13,644 nucleotides of DNA from CAZIHO01 sp964538875 (lineage in GTDB: Bacteria; Pseudomonadota; Gammaproteobacteria; Chromatiales; Chromatiaceae), in the NCBI GenBank assembly GCA_964538875.1, contig CAZIHO010000097.1, positions 1 to 13,644 of the forward strand. The letters are read 5' to 3'. Under the pieces are notes generated by a model. It was not told where the DNA came from. It did no database searches and was given only the letters and a program-made list of their open reading frames with translations. The translations under genes were made by a program, and so were the position numbers. Shown one piece after another: positions 13,528 to 13,644 of this stretch. Within the stretch, counting starts at the first letter, position 1. Each line of letters starts with the position of its first letter.

Positions 13528-13622
13528 CGCTTGAGCTCACCGAAAGACAAAAGCGGAGCGGCTTGGAGCCGCAGCGGAAAGCCTCGTAGCTTTTGGCTGT
13601 CCTGTGTACCCCATTGTTAAGG
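13522..13622 (+). repeat. attC-like (integron recombination site) candidate
   Basis: GCCTAAC at 13522-13528 fits the attC R'' consensus RYYYAAC and is followed by GCTTGAG, as in many integron attC sites. GTTAAGG at 13616-13622 is close to the R' consensus GTTRRRY (last base does not fit). Between them are paired segments: CAAAAGC (13549-13555) with GCTTTTG (13589-13595), and an inner hairpin GCGGCT/AGCCGC (13558-13572). Total length of about 100 bp is within the attC range. Pairing next to the R boxes is poor, so this is tentative. No integrase gene of the IntI type is present. Confidence 0.28.
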
Positions 13623-13623
13623 G

Positions 13624-13644
13624 CACCTTGAAAAATTCAAGGTG
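13624..13644. repeat. Perfect inverted repeat at the window edge
   Basis: CACCTTGAA (13624-13632) and TTCAAGGTG (13636-13644) flank a 3-nt AAA centre. The left side is preceded by TTAAGGG. If the sequence beyond the window mirrors that, the dyad would be longer. It could be the end of an insertion sequence or a recombination or binding site; without a T-tract it is not a normal terminator. Confidence 0.5.

Larger units (their letters stand above)
13341..13644. other. Non-coding, dyad-rich tail of the window
   Basis: 304 bp with no convincing gene of normal length. It holds a 6-bp stem after senA (CCCCGG 13358-13363 with CCGGGG 13376-13381, no T-tract), a 10-bp palindrome CGCCATGGCG (13428-13437), a 39-codon ORF, an attC-like stretch and a terminal inverted repeat, the last three listed separately. 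Base composition stays GC-rich until about 13590, then becomes AT-richer, which fits a junction near the window end. Confidence 0.5.

Overview
The window looks like chromosomal DNA from a high-GC (above 60% by eye) sulfur-oxidising proteobacterium, most likely gammaproteobacterial. The evidence is a dissimilatory APS reductase alpha subunit (aprA) at the left edge, a XerD ending in the gammaproteobacterial-style HHPRA tail, an LpxL-type lipid A acyltransferase, a complete tatABC operon, and a TatC tail resembling FimV. This placement is inference; there is no rRNA or tRNA to anchor it.

Layout, left to right. (1) 2-673 is the 3' end of aprA, closed by a strong intrinsic terminator (701-731). 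(2) 837-1730 is a cysteine-rich YkgJ-family protein. Converging on it from the minus strand are an LpxL-type acyltransferase (2318-3202) and a small exported DUF302-like protein (1790-2260). (3) A single-domain rhodanese (3360-3788, plus) converges on a minus-strand pair: a CysB-like LysR regulator (4703-5674) followed by xerD (3796-4698). (4) A pentapeptide-repeat protein (5860-6198, plus) is divergent from the LysR gene. (5) tatA-tatB-tatC (8009 down to 6229, minus) form the twin-arginine export operon. TatC carries a long non-canonical C-terminal tail. (6) A His-rich DUF4337 membrane protein (8166-8765, minus) lies upstream of tatA.

(7) The most notable part is 8900-13340, read as a selenoneine (selenium analogue of ergothioneine) biosynthesis locus. 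senA (12183-13340, plus) is an EgtB-like non-haem iron C-Se bond-forming enzyme. senB (11174-12184, minus) is a selenosugar synthase of the GT4 / TIGR04348 type. A selenophosphate synthetase fused to an N-terminal FAD/NAD(P)H oxidoreductase (8900-11173, minus) fills the SenC role. The proposed flow is selenide + ATP to selenophosphate (SelD/SenC), selenophosphate + UDP-sugar to selenosugar (SenB), then selenosugar + hercynine to selenoneine (SenA). The hercynine-making methyltransferase EgtD is not in the window. senA and senB are divergent and their start codons overlap within one CATG, so neither has a private promoter region. senB stops directly against the ATG of the selD fusion, which suggests translational coupling.

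(8) The last 304 bases (13341-13644) hold no convincing large gene but are rich in dyads. They include a stretch resembling an integron attC site (GCCTAAC...GTTAAGG) ending a possible 39-codon ORF, and a perfect 9-bp inverted repeat at the very end that may be the edge of a mobile element.
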